Source: Pseudisothecium myosuroides (taxonomy: Eukaryota; Streptophyta; Bryopsida; Hypnales; Lembophyllaceae). Taken from it: a stretch of 64,000 nucleotides of DNA. The notes beneath the pieces are model-generated. The model searched no databases and was not told the DNA's origin. It was given only the letters and a program-made list of their open reading frames with translations. Position 1 is the stretch's first letter, and the number at the start of each line of letters is the position of its first letter. A program made the translations under genes and the position numbers. Below are positions 1 to 12,861 of this stretch, piece after piece. The stretch spans positions 25,399,288 through 25,463,287 of the forward strand of contig OX637288.1 of assembly GCA_951799445.1 (NCBI GenBank), written 5' to 3'.

Positions 1-62
1 GTTTCTCAGAGTATTCCTTAACTATATATTATCTGGTAATAACTTATAGTTTTTCTCTAGAT

Positions 63-281
63 GCAGATTCTGGGGCCACATCCAATGACAAGGACCACAA
101 AAGTTGTGTTTGATTTCGAGGCTTACAAGGACAGTTCAGCAACTATTGAAGCCGATCAGATTTGGATGCATTATTCAACACATGCGATGAGGAGCTGCAA
201 GCTCAAGTTGACATTTACAGTGCAATAGAGATTAGCATCAACAAGTTTCAATCTATTTCAAGGACGCAACGAAGACATTAG
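63..281 (+). pseudogene. Degraded exon-like fragment
   Basis: Directly after a plausible splice acceptor (TTTTTCTCTAG, ending at base 60), one frame reads about 70 codons to a TAG stop at 279-281 but is broken by two in-frame TGA codons (111-113 and 147-149). Its second half (about residues 30-70, containing DLDALFNTCDEEL) looks like real protein rather than random translation. Both TGA codons could come from CGA by one C-to-T change. I do not recognise the protein. It may be the end of a gene lying left of the window. Confidence 0.25.
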
Positions 282-2175
282 AAGAGGACTCCTTATCACC
301 CCAAATTTCAACAGTTGACAAAGCTCATACAACATTGTGATGAAGTCATGCGTATCTGACAAATTCACTACGATGGTCAAAGTAGTGCAGACACCATTAA
401 CCAGACTTTACAACACAGTCTGCACAACAATAGGATGTTCCAAAAGAAAGATCACCTTCTCTTTCGGATTCTCTGGGATAGATTGTGGAGATAATTCTGG
501 ACTCCCAATTGGACCTTGGGCTCTGGGCAGAGCTCCCCAACAAAACCATCTACGAGACCCACAATGGAAAGCAATTCAAACACCAGCTCTTGATCAACAT
601 GGAGAACATGCAACAATAATCAGGCTCTCAAAACATTTGCAAATCAGTCTACAACCTGTTATTCAACAACTAGAGAACCCCTGTTAAAAAATCGACATGA
701 AGAATGAATTAATGACGACCGTCAGCATTGCAAGAAGTGGCTTAAAGTTTGAATCTCAGGTCAAATCTCCAAATAGGTACACCTTTTAAATACTGCACAT
801 ATATCTTTGCAACAAAAGAAGGAATGACACCAATTCATGAGTTCAGTGTTCTTATTAATATGCACCTATGAAGTGTTGATTCCCATAATCTCTCTCATGT
901 ATGAACCAAAGCAAATGGAAGAGATGATTATCGCCATTTCTAGAGCACTTAACGTACCGTGAAGATAAATGCCATTCCTCTAGTTCCAAACTCATGAACT
1001 AGACTTTCACTTCACTTGGTCGAAGTCACCTCATCTCTGCACACAAAAATTCTCATGTTAATTCAATAATTTTGAAGCTTAAGACCTCAATTAGAAATTT
1101 AAATGCCGATATTCAAAATGCAACCAAGTTTTTTTTTTGTGCTCAGTCACCCCCTTCACAACACCATCACACAAAGCAATTTCAGTGAAGCTTGCCCATT
1201 ATTGCAACTACTGCAACAAAATCGAGGAATAAAAATTTGGCTAATTTCTAAAAACAATGTATAGTACTTCAACAAATAAAACAACCATCACTCCAAACAA
1301 TGAAACAAACAATCTTAATCAATAGATTTTCATGGGTTCAATGCCAAACAATAGCAATAGAAACCTCTTTGAATCAGAGCGCTTAAAAAGCAATGCCAAG
1401 TAACAAAATTGTACCAGGCAGCTGAGCTGCAGAAATCTTAATTGTTAATCACATTCAAACCCTAATGTTCTTTCTCTTGAAAAAGCGCAGTAATTCTTGC
1501 AAACTCAGAAAAGCATATGACGACACAACACACACACCCTTATCCTGCCCTCATCACAAAAACCCATGTAATAAGAGAACAAAAAGTGTCATCAGAAGAG
1601 AATACAAATAGATCATTACTTTGACAATAGGGAACATCCCCCAAACATCATATAAAAGATTCCAATGGTCTAAAATAATGTGACACAATACACATTCCTT
1701 CAAACCGAGATACATAATTTCCCAAATTCACCATAGTCAGCGGAAGGTTGCTACCAATGAATGCAAAGAAAACACTCCTTCAGAACAAATTAAACCTTCT
1801 ACATCACTCAAGTTGATGCCCACCTGAAGCATGCGCAGGATTTGTTGTAATACTCTGCGTTTGAGTTCCCGTCCTGTGCAACAATTCACACAAATGTAAT
1901 GACCATGACATTGACAATTAGCATTACAGTGGAAATCCAAAATGCTTACAATTCTAACCACTTTAAACAAGTTGAAATCAGAATTCCACCCTATAAGTGA
2001 TTCTAAAGCTTTCATTCAATTCTAAACTCAAAATCACTATCGGTGACTCCACAAAGCACAATGCCAAGTAACACATACAAATTCAATACGAACTAAAAAT
2101 CACCACACAGTTAAGGAAGGAATAAATAACAAAATGTAAGCCTCTAATAAAAAATCTCAAAAGTCACAGTCATTC
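282..2175. other. No gene seen; AT-rich flank
   Basis: Mostly AT-rich single-copy-looking DNA. Open frames here (for example 337-687 plus and 1737-2015 minus) lack any recognisable domain and have no convincing splice context. The right end may hold the 3' UTR of the minus-strand gene that ends at 2176. Confidence 0.4.
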
Positions 2176-2950
2176 TCACCTTCTTCTCTCCCTGTAGTAT
2201 TCGGCTAGCAAGTGCATCCTTTCGGCATCCGTTTTTGACGTGTATCCGTCAAACCGTCTTTTTTGAGGGATAAATTTCTTTAGTTGCTTTATTTCACTAA
2301 ACAACCTACCTCTCACCGTATGCACATTTGCATTTAATTCCTCCATGACCAATCTTTCATCGTCACTTTCTACATCTATATCCATAGGAACACACGCCGT
2401 TTCACTCACATGATTCGGCTCCTCCATTACTTCATTCTCCTTCTCATTTTCCTTCTCTTCACGTATTTTTCTGTTTTTTCTTTTCCTCAACTGATTCAAT
2501 TTCTCCACTAAATGTGTTACAATATCATCCACCTCCCATGTCATACTAACACCTCCAAAAATTAACGGCTCCATCAAATCACTTCCACCAATCTTCATAA
2601 AACATATTCTTCTCAACCAGTCTCGTTTAGTTTCCCCATTTTCTTGGGGACAATGTTCCTTAGCATATTCAAGCCACTCATTTGCTTTTCTCATATTCCT
2701 ATTGTACTTGAACCATTCCGAGGTATAATGGTCACGCAAAAACATTCGCCCATATTTTTTACCTTGCACCCTGTGAATCAAGGGAGGTGGCCTGAAAAGC
2801 TGATCATACTCAGGTATAATTCTTTCCCCAAGATCACGTGGCACAGCTTGTGACTGGAAGACTACAACTTCTGACATTTTTTGAGTCGAAGGGACAAAAG
2901 GTAATACACGGTTCACTCTTGTTTCTCTAAAAAAACCTTCACCTGCATAG
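2176..2950 (-). CDS. Unrecognised protein, probably the last coding exon
   Basis: The minus strand is open from a plausible splice acceptor (CTATGCAG, exon start near 2950) to the stop at 2176, about 258 codons. The first in-frame ATG is at 2877, giving a 233-residue protein if translation starts there; the frame before it stays open and reads smoothly, so an upstream exon is more likely. The N-terminal half is rich in aromatic and charged residues (RDHYTSEWFKYNRN, KRDWLRRICFMKIGG). The middle has a basic run (LRKRKNRKIREEK) followed by an acidic stretch, then a basic C terminus ending RERRR; together these suggest a nuclear or nucleic-acid-associated protein, but that is inference. No family recognised. 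It could equally be a transposon-derived ORF. Confidence 0.45.
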
Positions 2951-3700
2951 TCCGCTCTAACAATTTAATATCCATCCTTTCAAAACTTACAAGAAATGAG
3001 ATTTTAAGACCCTACATATTATAATTAAACCATGCATTCAAAATAGAGAGAAAAAAACACAAATTACCTACTCATGAAGTACTACAAAATATTAAGCGCA
3101 ATTTGAAAATTTTGCTTCATTCACAATTTACAGCAAAAAACATTAAAGCTGATGGATAGGATTTAAATTCAATTCCATACCAGTGATGTCCACAGCTTTT
3201 ATTCCTTAATCTCGAATTTGTAAGCACTTGAACTGCAAGATCATAATTTCGAATGATAAAAACAATATGGACACCATGAGTTACAATAAATAGCCATAAA
3301 AAAAAGATATGAAAAATTTAAATAAAAACACAAGTCCAGAATGAGTGAAGGTACTTACAGTAATTACGAATTCGAACACTTGCAATAACAGACGACTAGA
3401 AAGAGAAGACGACGAAGACAGTGACAGAAGGCGGTGAAGAGGTTTGCGACAAGCTCAAGGCGGTGAAGGCTCCAGGAGAGGTTCGCGACGGGGTCGAGGC
3501 GGTGACGACGAAGCAAAGCCGTCTGCAGAGGAGGATTTCTAGTGCAATCGAGGAAGGCACGTGTATGGTTAGAAAACGACTTCCTTTTTTAAGGAACGCT
3601 CCACTGAAGGCGAACTTTGGTAGATTATGCGAAACTCAGGGAACTACAGGGAACAAACGCCGGGAACGACTGCTCGTTTTGTTTTAGGGTTTGATGCTCT
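2951..3700 (-). promoter_or_regulatory. Putative intron plus 5' leader of the 2176-2950 gene
   Basis: Bases 3361-3700 are clearly richer in G+C than their surroundings. On the minus strand they end at a good donor (ACT|GTAAGTACC, near 3360), so they may be a non-coding first exon spliced to 2950. The plus-strand 88-codon frame at 3421-3687 starts with GTG and has no recognisable domain; I regard it as a by-product of the base composition. Confidence 0.3.
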
Positions 3701-3971
3701 GGAATCACTTTTGTGTATTCTCTTCATCTTCTGATGAATTCGTCTTGGAGGCTATTGGCTATCCTGAATCTCCACCCCGACGTTGCCCATCCTGCTCAGA
3801 CAAAAAAAAACACATTCAATAAATTGATTGAAATTAAAATGAGGTTTAACTTGATGATGAGCGACACTGCCTACGAGAAAAAGGCTAGCAACTTTCTTTG
3901 ACACAGTGAATTCAATGCAAGGGAAACGCTCTGTTAGCATATATATGTCTGATACTTTTTAGGATCGTCGA

Positions 3972-4603
3972 CTATGTCAACATACACCTGCAAAACCATG
4001 ACAACCATAGTATTCTATATTTACAACTTTGCTTACATCTTAAATTACTCACATACGTTTGAGATGATCTTTGCCAGTTAAAGTTTGCTCAGCAATGCAA
4101 CTAATATTACTAAAACTTGGATGCAACTTGTTGCAAACCTTTGATAAAAGAACTCCCAGATTTAAAGTAAACCGAGTCAAACCCATAGCCGACTCAAAGG
4201 AGACTATATTGAGGACTTCTTTCCTCCCTACATAAAAGAATCAAAATTGCAATTAGATAAACATAGCAAATGTGCTCGACCCAAGATTGAAGACATACTT
4301 GATTGAATATCGCCCATACTTTTTGTAATTCCAACTTCAATGCTCAGGGCAAACTGAAAAAATTGCTCAAATTCAAAGCATTACAACTGGGATGTATGCT
4401 CAATACATTAATCTTCTAGTATGACCTGGGACTTGATTTATATGGATTCAACCATATCAACACACCATGAATTGATGCTTCTGCAGTTCAGTGATTACAA
4501 AGGTACTCATAGCAATTAGCTCTTTCCCAAATCCAAATGAATGCAGATACAATTTTATTCTCACCAGACGCATGAATCCGCTAATCCTCACATCGATCGC
4601 CAT
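3972..4603 (-). CDS. Small four-exon gene, unrecognised 98-residue protein
   Basis: Proposed exons on the minus strand: 4565-4603 (ATG, 13 codons, MAIDVRISGFMRL, donor CTG|GTGAGA), 4299-4365 (acceptor TTTGAG, donor CAA|GTATGT), 4053-4227 (acceptor ATGTAG, donor TAT|GTGAGT) and 3972-3987 (acceptor TTTGCAG, stop TAG). The lengths 39+67+175+16 sum to 297, exactly 99 codons, and all junction phases agree. The joined product keeps a smooth amphipathic pattern (for instance FFQFALSIEVGITKSMGDIQ, FESAMGLTRFTLNLG), which suggests real coding sequence in helical segments. I do not recognise the family. Alternative use of GTATGT at the third donor, with a later acceptor, would change the last few residues. 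Each piece is too short to stand out as an ORF alone. Confidence 0.45.
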
Positions 4604-5640
4604 CCACAAAGAAATAGAAACCCTCGAGCCAAGCAAAGAGAAACCCAAAATAGTAAACAACAACTCATACATCAATTAGGACGTCTTCATTCTCCTCTAC
4701 CGGCAACTTCTTCCACCTTTGTGATGGGCGTCCTAACCAACAGCAAAGACCTACGAGATTATTGACAACATAAAGAAACACCTAGTGTACCTGCTCAAGA
4801 ATCAAATTCAAGCCCAGAAATCTGAAATTCAAACTAGAGAACGTTCAGTTACGTCATCCACGAACAGAACGCAGAAAACCCACGACACAAGCGATAATGA
4901 TGACCCTGGAATAAAAACAATACTCTCGCACTAGAAATCAATAGCTTTGGCTTCCCCTATTTGTTTCGAAAGTTCAACCTAGTCATGTCCTCACAAGAGA
5001 CTGTTTTGTAAAAGCAACTAAAAAGCCCTCAAACCAACTAAGGAATCATGAACCCCAAAGCTTAGGAAACACTCAGAATTGTACGACCTATTCGAACTGC
5101 AAATTTTCACAAGCTTTTTTTTAAGGCGACTCAAGTACTGTCGAGCAATTATTCAAGATTTGGAAAGAAGAGACTCACTACTGCTATCGTTGTTCTCTAA
5201 TGCCGTATTAGTAGAAGATTGTCATAGCTCCTACATTCCAATCGTCATAACGCAGATACCTACACCCGATCACCACATGTTCAATTAAAAGTGGCACAAA
5301 CTTGCAGAGCTCTTGCTGTTCTACAAATTCATGTACAAGTCCGGAGTCTAATGCAATGCTACCTTCAAACTAGAGGATTAACAACAGTTCTAAGAGCTTG
5401 TCATTGAGCCTACATGGTGCAATCCAAACCCTAAATGGCGACAAGATGAGTCTGCAAGACTGGAGCAACATGAAATTCAAAACCTAAACTTTGAGATCTA
5501 TCTTCAGGAGCATTCACAGGTCTGTTCTGAATGAAATAGTTTGGTACCAGGGTGATCACGATACCAGGGGCATATAATACGTGCCATTTGGAACTATGAA
5601 ATTGAGGTTGTAAGCTTAAGGTAACAGGCTTTGAAACCGC
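4604..5640. other. No gene seen; host-like flank
   Basis: Sequence of moderate complexity, less AT-biased than what follows. The part next to 4603 probably contains the 5' leader and promoter of the small minus-strand gene. No frame with a recognisable domain. Confidence 0.3.
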
Positions 5641-6453
5641 TCATCAAATTAGGGCTGCTCCGCCTTTTTCATGTATTCGATTCAATTGTAATATTTTTAG
5701 CTCATTTTCCGGACAAAGAGAAATAGATGAAGAATCTAACACAAGTGGTTTCATATTTTTTAAAGCATTATTGAATTACTTATGAATTTCCAAACAAGTT
5801 CTGTTGTAGGTACCTATTTATGGCCCTAGTTTTTCCATAAACTTGTTCCCTTGCAACTTCTAAAGAAAGATGGTGAAAGCAAAGAAAATTCTAGCAATTG
5901 ATAATGTTGTTTTCTTCATTTCATGCAATGACTGTAGAGGTAAATTTTAAGAACCACTTCATGTCCATTTCACAACTACTTATAGGGGCGTTATCAACGT
6001 TTTGAATTTTGAATTCCAATAATAAATTGAAAAATACTAAATTAAAAATTACTACGTACTAAATTGTTAAGAATTTAATTAGTGAATTGAAAATTGACAG
6101 TTCCAATGGTTGTATTCTTGTAATAAGCAATCTACACCCTATGGTTCTATTTTTCCCAAACAATATTGAAAATTGAGTTTAATAAATGAATTCAAAGTTT
6201 ATTTAAGAGTAAAGGATCCATAACTATCTACAAACAAAAATAACTCTTAGCTTTCATCTCATTAATTGAAATGGAACAATTCAAAGCTCTATACATATAT
6301 AATAATTTAGAAAACCAATTTCAAATTTTTTTTCATCAAAATTTATAAATTGATGATTTTTTTTGACGGATTGATAAGGCTGGAAAAAAAACCTTACATA
6401 TTATACAATAACTTCTGAACCATGTAGTCAAATGTTCTAGAAATAGTTGGGCC
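5641..6453. other. AT-rich intergenic DNA
   Basis: No coding frame or structured repeat found. The stretch around 5990-6330 is related by eye to 47330-47560 (shared AAATTGTTAAGAATTTAATT and AACCTATG-type blocks), so it is probably old dispersed repeat. Confidence 0.35.
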
Positions 6454-7264
6454 TTAACCCCTAGAGGACCAAGTTCTTTTTTCTGCCAAAAAACATTCAA
6501 AACTGCCATATCTATAGCAAAGAGTAAAAAAAATTGAAATTTTTTTTTTTTCATATCTAACCGTAGGATCTTACACCTACCTAGTATGAGAATGTGTGGA
6601 AAAAATTTCTGAATTTTTGATTGCGCAGATTGCAAGATATCTGCATTTAAAGTGAAAAACAACAAATTTTTTAGCACATTGCCGAACTAGATTTTTTTAC
6701 TTTGAACATTTTTAACTTAAAATTTTTGCACTACAGAGTTTTGAGCTTTAAATCTTTAAAGTGGAGAATTGAATTGAGAGTCTAGGGAAAACAAATATTC
6801 AAAAAAACTTAATTATCATTCTTAAAAAAATTGTTAAGTACAAGTAGGTACGAGATAGAAGGAAAATCTGAAATATTCATATACTTTAGATGGAATTAAA
6901 ATGCACTAATCCCAACGGTGAGATTTTTGTAACAAGTAAATCAAACCATGCAAAAAAAACAATTTGAAAATTTGAAAAATTGCATTCAGAAGTGAATCCT
7001 ACAAGTTATTTTTTCCAAAAAGATGCTCTAATTGCCCAAAAAACAAGAATGTCCATAACTTTCTCATAACATATCCAAATGAAATGAATCAAATCTTTCT
7101 AAATAGACAAAAATATAATCTATGAGAAAAAAAATATTTAAAAAAAAATTTCAAATTTTTGAGTGATTATTTCACAGGAAAAAAATTAAAATTTCATTCG
7201 TAGTGAGCTGCCCAAAATTGCTATTGGTTGCCAAAAAAACAAAGCTAGGTCTTTTAGGGGTTAA
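6454..7264. mobile_element. TTAA-bounded terminal-inverted-repeat element, copy 1
   Basis: The element starts TTAA-CCCCTAGAGGACC (6454) and ends GGTCTTTTAGGGG-TTAA (7264): an inverted end directly inside a TTAA on both sides. TTAA target duplication with ends starting CCC is the hallmark of the piggyBac superfamily (established). About 810 bp, AT-rich, no transposase frame, so non-autonomous. Clearly related to 9911-10690 and 10858-11803. Confidence 0.6.
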
Positions 7265-9910
7265 ATTGGTTTGGATCTATTTCATTGTTAAATCCCTTTT
7301 CAAATATCACCTTCAAATAGCAATTGTAGATGCATTCTAATAACACATTTTTGTTGATGGATCATATCAATTATAAATTTTCGATCATCACTTCTATTGC
7401 TCTAGTATCAAAACTTTAAATAATGCACATTCCAATGGCAAGGCTTATACATGGCCTCAACACTTCATACATAGGGCCTTCTTGACATGACATTCAATAA
7501 TGCAATATTTGTTTTTATTTGGTCAACAACTTGGTACATACCTATTGTATGAAAAACATCCTATGAATACGCTACATTAGCTCCTAAAATATTACAAACA
7601 CAAAACACATATGACCATCCAATTCAACCAACAAGCAGTGTGCAAAAGAAACAAGATTGCTTGACTTCATAGTCTATTGACATCGTTGTATCTATATAGT
7701 TCTTTTCAATATTTTAGATAAAAATACCGTTAATAAATTATAGTAATAATAATAATAAAAATAATAATAATGATAGATTTGACTTTTTTTAATATATAAT
7801 TTTGTATGTGACTCTCTAGGGCCGGCAAGTCTTGTTTATTCTATTCATTGTAGAGCCCCATAAGATACAAAGTGTCCTTTAGAACAGACAACTTGAGGAA
7901 AATCATCACAAAGTATTATTTTAAAGAATATTTATATGTACATCTGAACTACACTGAATAGTGAATTTAGATTGCCCCATACTAATTTCTCGACATTCTA
8001 CACTATATCAATATGTTTAGTAACTTCAGAAGGATGCAATAAAATAAGAACTATGTGTATAACATGGGTTGATGCATTCGTTCATGGCAACAAAAGGAGA
8101 GATTGGCATGTACATCCATCTGGACAAGCATTAGTCATGAGGTAACTCCTCTAGGATAAGGCAACGTAATTGTTAAGGCAACCAATTTCACTATTTAGTA
8201 TAGTGAATTTGTTTCCTTTGTTTCTTTACTTCATTTGATACAATGAGCTATAAGAAGTTATGAGTCCCTTGGTCGCTTTAATTTTAGGTACCTTTGGAAA
8301 GCTCTTTCACAAAGATGGATGCACAAACTTCGTTTCATGGCATTTGGACTTGCAGTGCGCAAGTTATGAGTTTTTGAATTTTATTTTTAAAAATAAAAAA
8401 TTGATTTAAATTATTTTTAATTTAGGAAACATCATATTTTTCATATTGCATATCCAAATACCACAAAACAAAGGCCTTGTAATCTTTCATGCATAAAGTT
8501 TTTTATGCATCTAAAGAATGCAACTTCTCCCACTACAACAAAGCCCATTCATTCTTCCGTACTTAACCCCTGAGAACCATCTTACTATTTTTAGCAACAC
8601 AACAATTTCTGACAATTATATGTGACTAGAAATTTGCATAATTTAGGCCGAAACTTTAGTAGACATTATAGATGAGGAATATCTTTAATATACACTCAAC
8701 TTTATGACATTTGGAAATATGAGTCAAAAGGTATGGCCTATTGTGTTACTTTTTTTTGTAACTCGGCAGTCCAAGCAGATAAAAAAAATCACTTTCTTCA
8801 AAAACAAAAATTTGATACTGGTTGTCTAGTTTTATATATATGTGGATAGCTTTGATCATTCCATTTCAATCAATTAATCAAAAGTTATAAGAAGTATTAG
8901 TTTTTGGATAGTTTTGGATTTTCTACTTTAAAATAAAATTTGAAGTCATTTATTTCAATCAATTTTCAATATTTTTGGAAAAAAACAAAAACACAGGAAT
9001 TACATTCTTAATTAAAACATTACAACCATTAAGATTGGCATTTTTCAATTCCGTAATTCAATTCTTAATAGTTTAGTATCTTGAATCATTCGCTACTTCT
9101 TTCTACTTACTATTTTTTTCCTATATGTTGTACACTTCCAAATGATCTAAAACTTTTCAAGCATATATACAGCAAACTTGACGTGAAGAATGACTCCAAA
9201 GAGTAACCACCATTATACAAAAGTAACCTTGTAAAGTACAGCTGCCTGATTTTTTGCAGCGATCCAAAAAAGAATTTTTTCAATCCAAGCGCTAATATCT
9301 TGCAATCCACATGGTGGAAAATTCTAAAATTTTTTCCACATCTTTTCAAACTAATGTAATATAAGATCCTATAGTTAAATGTGTCCAAAATTTTTTTTTC
9401 AAAAATTTGGTACTTGTGTTCAAAATGGCAATTTTTTCTTTTATATTCTGGGAGAAGACATAGTGAAAGAACTGGAGGGATTAAAGTTTTCTATTTGTAT
9501 CTTTTAGTATATTTCTTGAAACTATTACTCTAAAATACCTTTGAAAAAGAAAACTATTTTGTCTAGTATACATGGAATTAATTGTTGAAAATGCATACTG
9601 ATAAAACATTTTCCACTTTTTTTGAATCTTTCTAATTATTTTGTACTTTGAATCACTCTAGATTAAACCTTGTATTTTTAAAATAGCTAGAAACAAAAGT
9701 TTTATAATACTTCCCACACTCAAATTTTGAAAATTAAAAAAGGAACAATTACATCAACTTGTTACTCTACAAAATCCTAGTTTACTAAACATTTTCAACC
9801 TATGTAGAATTTGCCATTTAAAATTTGAAAATAATCCATTGTGTCCTCTTAGTCCTTGAAGGGTTCAAGAAAGAGTTTGAGATTTTCTTATTATACCGTA
9901 GATGAATTTT
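7265..9910. other. AT-rich intergenic DNA with repeat fragments
   Basis: No gene seen. Contains a short AAT microsatellite near 7740-7775, an isolated TTAACCCCTGAGAACC end at about 8563, and a reverse-orientation fragment of the TTAA element family at about 9100-9420. The block near 8320-8350 (CGTTTCATGGCATTTGGAC) recurs near 30350 and, inverted, near 36010. Confidence 0.35.
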
Positions 9911-10690
9911 TTAAACCCCTAAAGGACCAATTGAAGGCCTTTTTTCTGCCAACAAGCACTCAAAATTGTCACTTCTGTACCAAACTAAGAGTGGAAAAAA
10001 CCAATAATTGTTTTTTTGGGAACATCTAACAATAGGATATTATACCTAACTAGTTTGAAGATGTGTGGATAAATTTTCTAAAAAATTTATCACCCAAATT
10101 GGAAGAAATCTACATTTAAAGTGAAGGAAACACATTTTTTTGCACATTGCGGGACTAAATTATTTGATTTTGAATCTTCTAAACTTCAATTCCAGGCTTT
10201 ATTAAGTTTTGAACTTTAAATATTTCTAGTGTACAATTGAGTTGAAAAACATATTCCAAAAATATTCCAAAAAAATGAAGTTTCATTCTTAAAGGAAATT
10301 GTTAAATAGAAGTACGTATGAGATAAAAGACAAATGCAATTATTAATTTCTCTAAGATGAAATTAAAATGCACTAATTCCAAAAATGAGACTATTTTAGA
10401 CTGCTAGCAAGCAAAGTAAACCATGTGGAATTTATTTTCCTAAATAATTGTAAAAATTGCATTCATAAAGGAATACTTCAAGGGGTTTTTTCCGAAAAAT
10501 TGCTCTAACTGCCCAAAAAACAATATTGTTCATAACTATCTTATAACAAAATCCAAATGGAATGAATCAAACCTTTCTATGTAGAAAAAAATATAATCTA
10601 CAAGGAAAAATATTTGAGGAAAAAAAATCCAATTTTTTAAATCTTTGTTTTCCGCCCAATTTTGAGCTCATTTGGCCATAACTTTTGTTC
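9911..10690. mobile_element. Truncated copy of the TTAA element family, copy 2
   Basis: Starts TTAA-ACCCCTAAAGGACC and follows the same internal order as copies 1 and 3 (GCCAAC...CACTCAAAATTG, TAGGATATTATACCTAACTAG, GCACATTGCGGGAC, CTGCCCAAAAAACAA). No matching inverted right end was found; the right side is replaced by other AT-rich sequence, including an inverted scrap of the same family at about 10790-10855. More diverged than the other two. Confidence 0.45.
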
Positions 10691-10857
10691 CCAAGCACAA
10701 ATTTCTGGAATTTCTGTTCAAAAAATTGTTTGACCATGTCTAATTAGCTTGCTAGAACAATATCGTTGTTGAGATGATTGTATTTCAATTCCATCTTAGA
10801 GCAATTAATGATTTCATTTTTCATTCCATCTTGGATCTACTTCTACCTAACAATTCT

Positions 10858-11803
10858 TTAACCCCTAAAGACCCAAGGCTTTTTTTCTGCCAAAAAACAT
10901 TCAAAATTGCCATTTCTATAGCAAGGAGTGAAAATATTTGAAAAATGTTTTTCTTGCACATCTAATCGTAGGATCTTACACCTAACTAGTATGAGAATGT
11001 GTGGAAAAAATTTCATAATTTTTGACCGCTCAAATTGCGAGATATCTGCGTTTAAAGTGAAAAAACAAGTATTTCAGCACATTGCGGGACTAGATTTTTT
11101 GACTTTAAACATTTTTAACTTAAAATTTTTGCACTAAAGAGTTTTGAGCTTTAAATCTTTATAGTGGAGAATTGAATTGAGAGTCTAGGGGAAAAAAAAT
11201 ATTCAAAAAAACTTAATTATCATTCCTAAAAAATTTATTAAGTAGAAGTAGGTACGAGATAGAAGGAAAATCTAAAATATTCATATATTTTAGATGCAAT
11301 TAAAATACATTAATCCCAATGGTGAAATTGTTCTAGCAAGTAAACTAAACAATGAGAATTTATTTTTCTTGAAAAATTGCAAAAATAGCATTTAGAAATG
11401 AATCCTATAAGTTATTTTTTTCAAGAAGATGCTCTAACTGCCCAAAAACCAAGAATGTCCATAACTTTCTCATAACAAATCCAAATGAAATGAATCAAAG
11501 CTTTCCAAGTAGACAAAAATATACTCTACAAGAAGAAAAATATTTAAAAAAATTCAAATGTTTGCCAAATTTTTCTTGCTGCCGGACTGCCCGGACTGCC
11601 CAGTTACGAAAAAAAATAACATATTTGGCCATAACTTTTGACTCCTATTTTCAAATGTCTTGAAACTTAGTGCATATGAAAGATATTCCTTGCGCCCACC
11701 TTCTATTAAAATTTCAGCATAGAATATGGAAATCTCTAGTCAGACGTAACTGCCCAAAATTTCTATACAACCAAAAAACTTAAGCCGGTCCTTTAGGAGT
11801 TAA
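10858..11803. mobile_element. TTAA-bounded terminal-inverted-repeat element, copy 3
   Basis: TTAA-CCCCTAAAGACCC at the left and GGTCCTTTAGGAG-TTAA at the right, 946 bp. Long stretches match copy 1 almost base for base (for example AGGATCTTACACCTA, TATGAGAATGTGTGGAAAAA, GTTTTGAGCTTTAAATC). It carries about 130 bp more than copy 1 near the right side, including CTGCCGGACTGCCCGGACTG. No transposase. Confidence 0.6.
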
Positions 11804-12573
11804 TGAATGGAAATCTAAAGTTTTTCAGGTAAATTTTTTATTTTCAATTCCAACCCAAATGTACAACATATAAAATCAAAAATTCAAAATGTATAGTGTA
11901 AGAATTTTAAGCTATGAAGATTCAAAGCCTTGAAAAATTTATTCAATCAAAGTGCAAAAAATTCAACTGTCTTTACTTCACATGCAATGATCTTGCAATC
12001 CACCTACTCAAAGTTTCTGAAATTTCTTCCACACAATTTTATACTATCCTAGTGCAAGATCCTATGGTTAGATATACAAGTGAAAAAATTTATGAAGGTT
12101 TGGATTTACTGAGTGGTTTTTGAAGAAGAGAAGGCCTTAGCAGTTTAGAAAGTTAAACGAAAGTAAATCCTTTAGTTTTTTAATAGTCATGCAAATGATG
12201 GTTGATATGCAAATGAATTGATGATTGTATAGAAGCTTTCAGAAAATTCTATGCAAAATACCCAAAAAAATTTGTCCATTTACTTTTAGAAAATTGAAAG
12301 AATTGTAGTGAAGTTTCCTTTTACTTTTTAACAAAGTAAAATATCTATAAAGTAAAAGTTTTCTTTGAATTTTAGACCTAAATATATAAAAAGAGTTGCA
12401 AGAAACATTGAAAATATTGTTTACCTTTTCCACCTTCATTCTGTTTATATTACTGAAAGTTTTGGAGGTAGAATCTTGTGATTCAGTGATTTCATTTATA
12501 TCTTGTAATTATTAGATCTCATTCGATAGAAGAGCACAAGAAAGTAGGTGAGAAGATAATTATACTTGAAGAG
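11804..12573. other. Flank upstream of the transposase gene
   Basis: AT-rich, no independent coding frame supported. It should include promoter and leader of the plus-strand transposase gene that begins at 12574, but no element end could be placed with confidence. Confidence 0.3.
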
Positions 12574-12861
12574 ATGGATACTCCTATTCCAAAATGGAAG
12601 ATACAATGTGATTGTGACCTATGCGTAACTCCTGAAACTCCTAATGGAAAAATAATTCATAAAGAGACAGCTAGAAGACATGATAAAAGGAGAAGACTCA
12701 ATTTGAATGAAGCTATTGGAGTTGCAGAAGAACAAGGTGTTGCAGTTGTTGTAGAGCAAGGTGTTGGGGTTGATGTAGAGCAAGGTGTTGAGGTTGATGT
12801 AGAGCAAGGTGTTGGGGTTGATGTAGAGCATGGTGTTGGGATTGATGTACAACATGAAGGA
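12574..12861 (+). pseudogene. 5' part of a Tnp2-type transposase gene, cut by insertion
   Basis: ATG at 12574 opens a frame beginning with a Cys/His cluster (CDCDLC...H...RRH at about residues 12-35) like the short N-terminal zinc-binding segment of Tnp2-family transposases (family knowledge). From residue 48 it becomes a tandem of VEQGVGVDV-type 8-residue repeats encoded by a short DNA tandem repeat. The host frame stops making sense at GAAGGAGAAGGG, where a 1.3-kb repeat begins. The same gene resumes after 21117 in another acidic, GAA-coded stretch. So this is the front end of the transposase at 21138-24353, separated from it by 8.3 kb. Confidence 0.55.

Noticed and set aside
8531..12309. 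CACTA transposon ends (CACTACAA at 8531, TTGTAGTG at 12302)
   Set aside because: Short matches expected by chance; they do not enclose the transposase gene.
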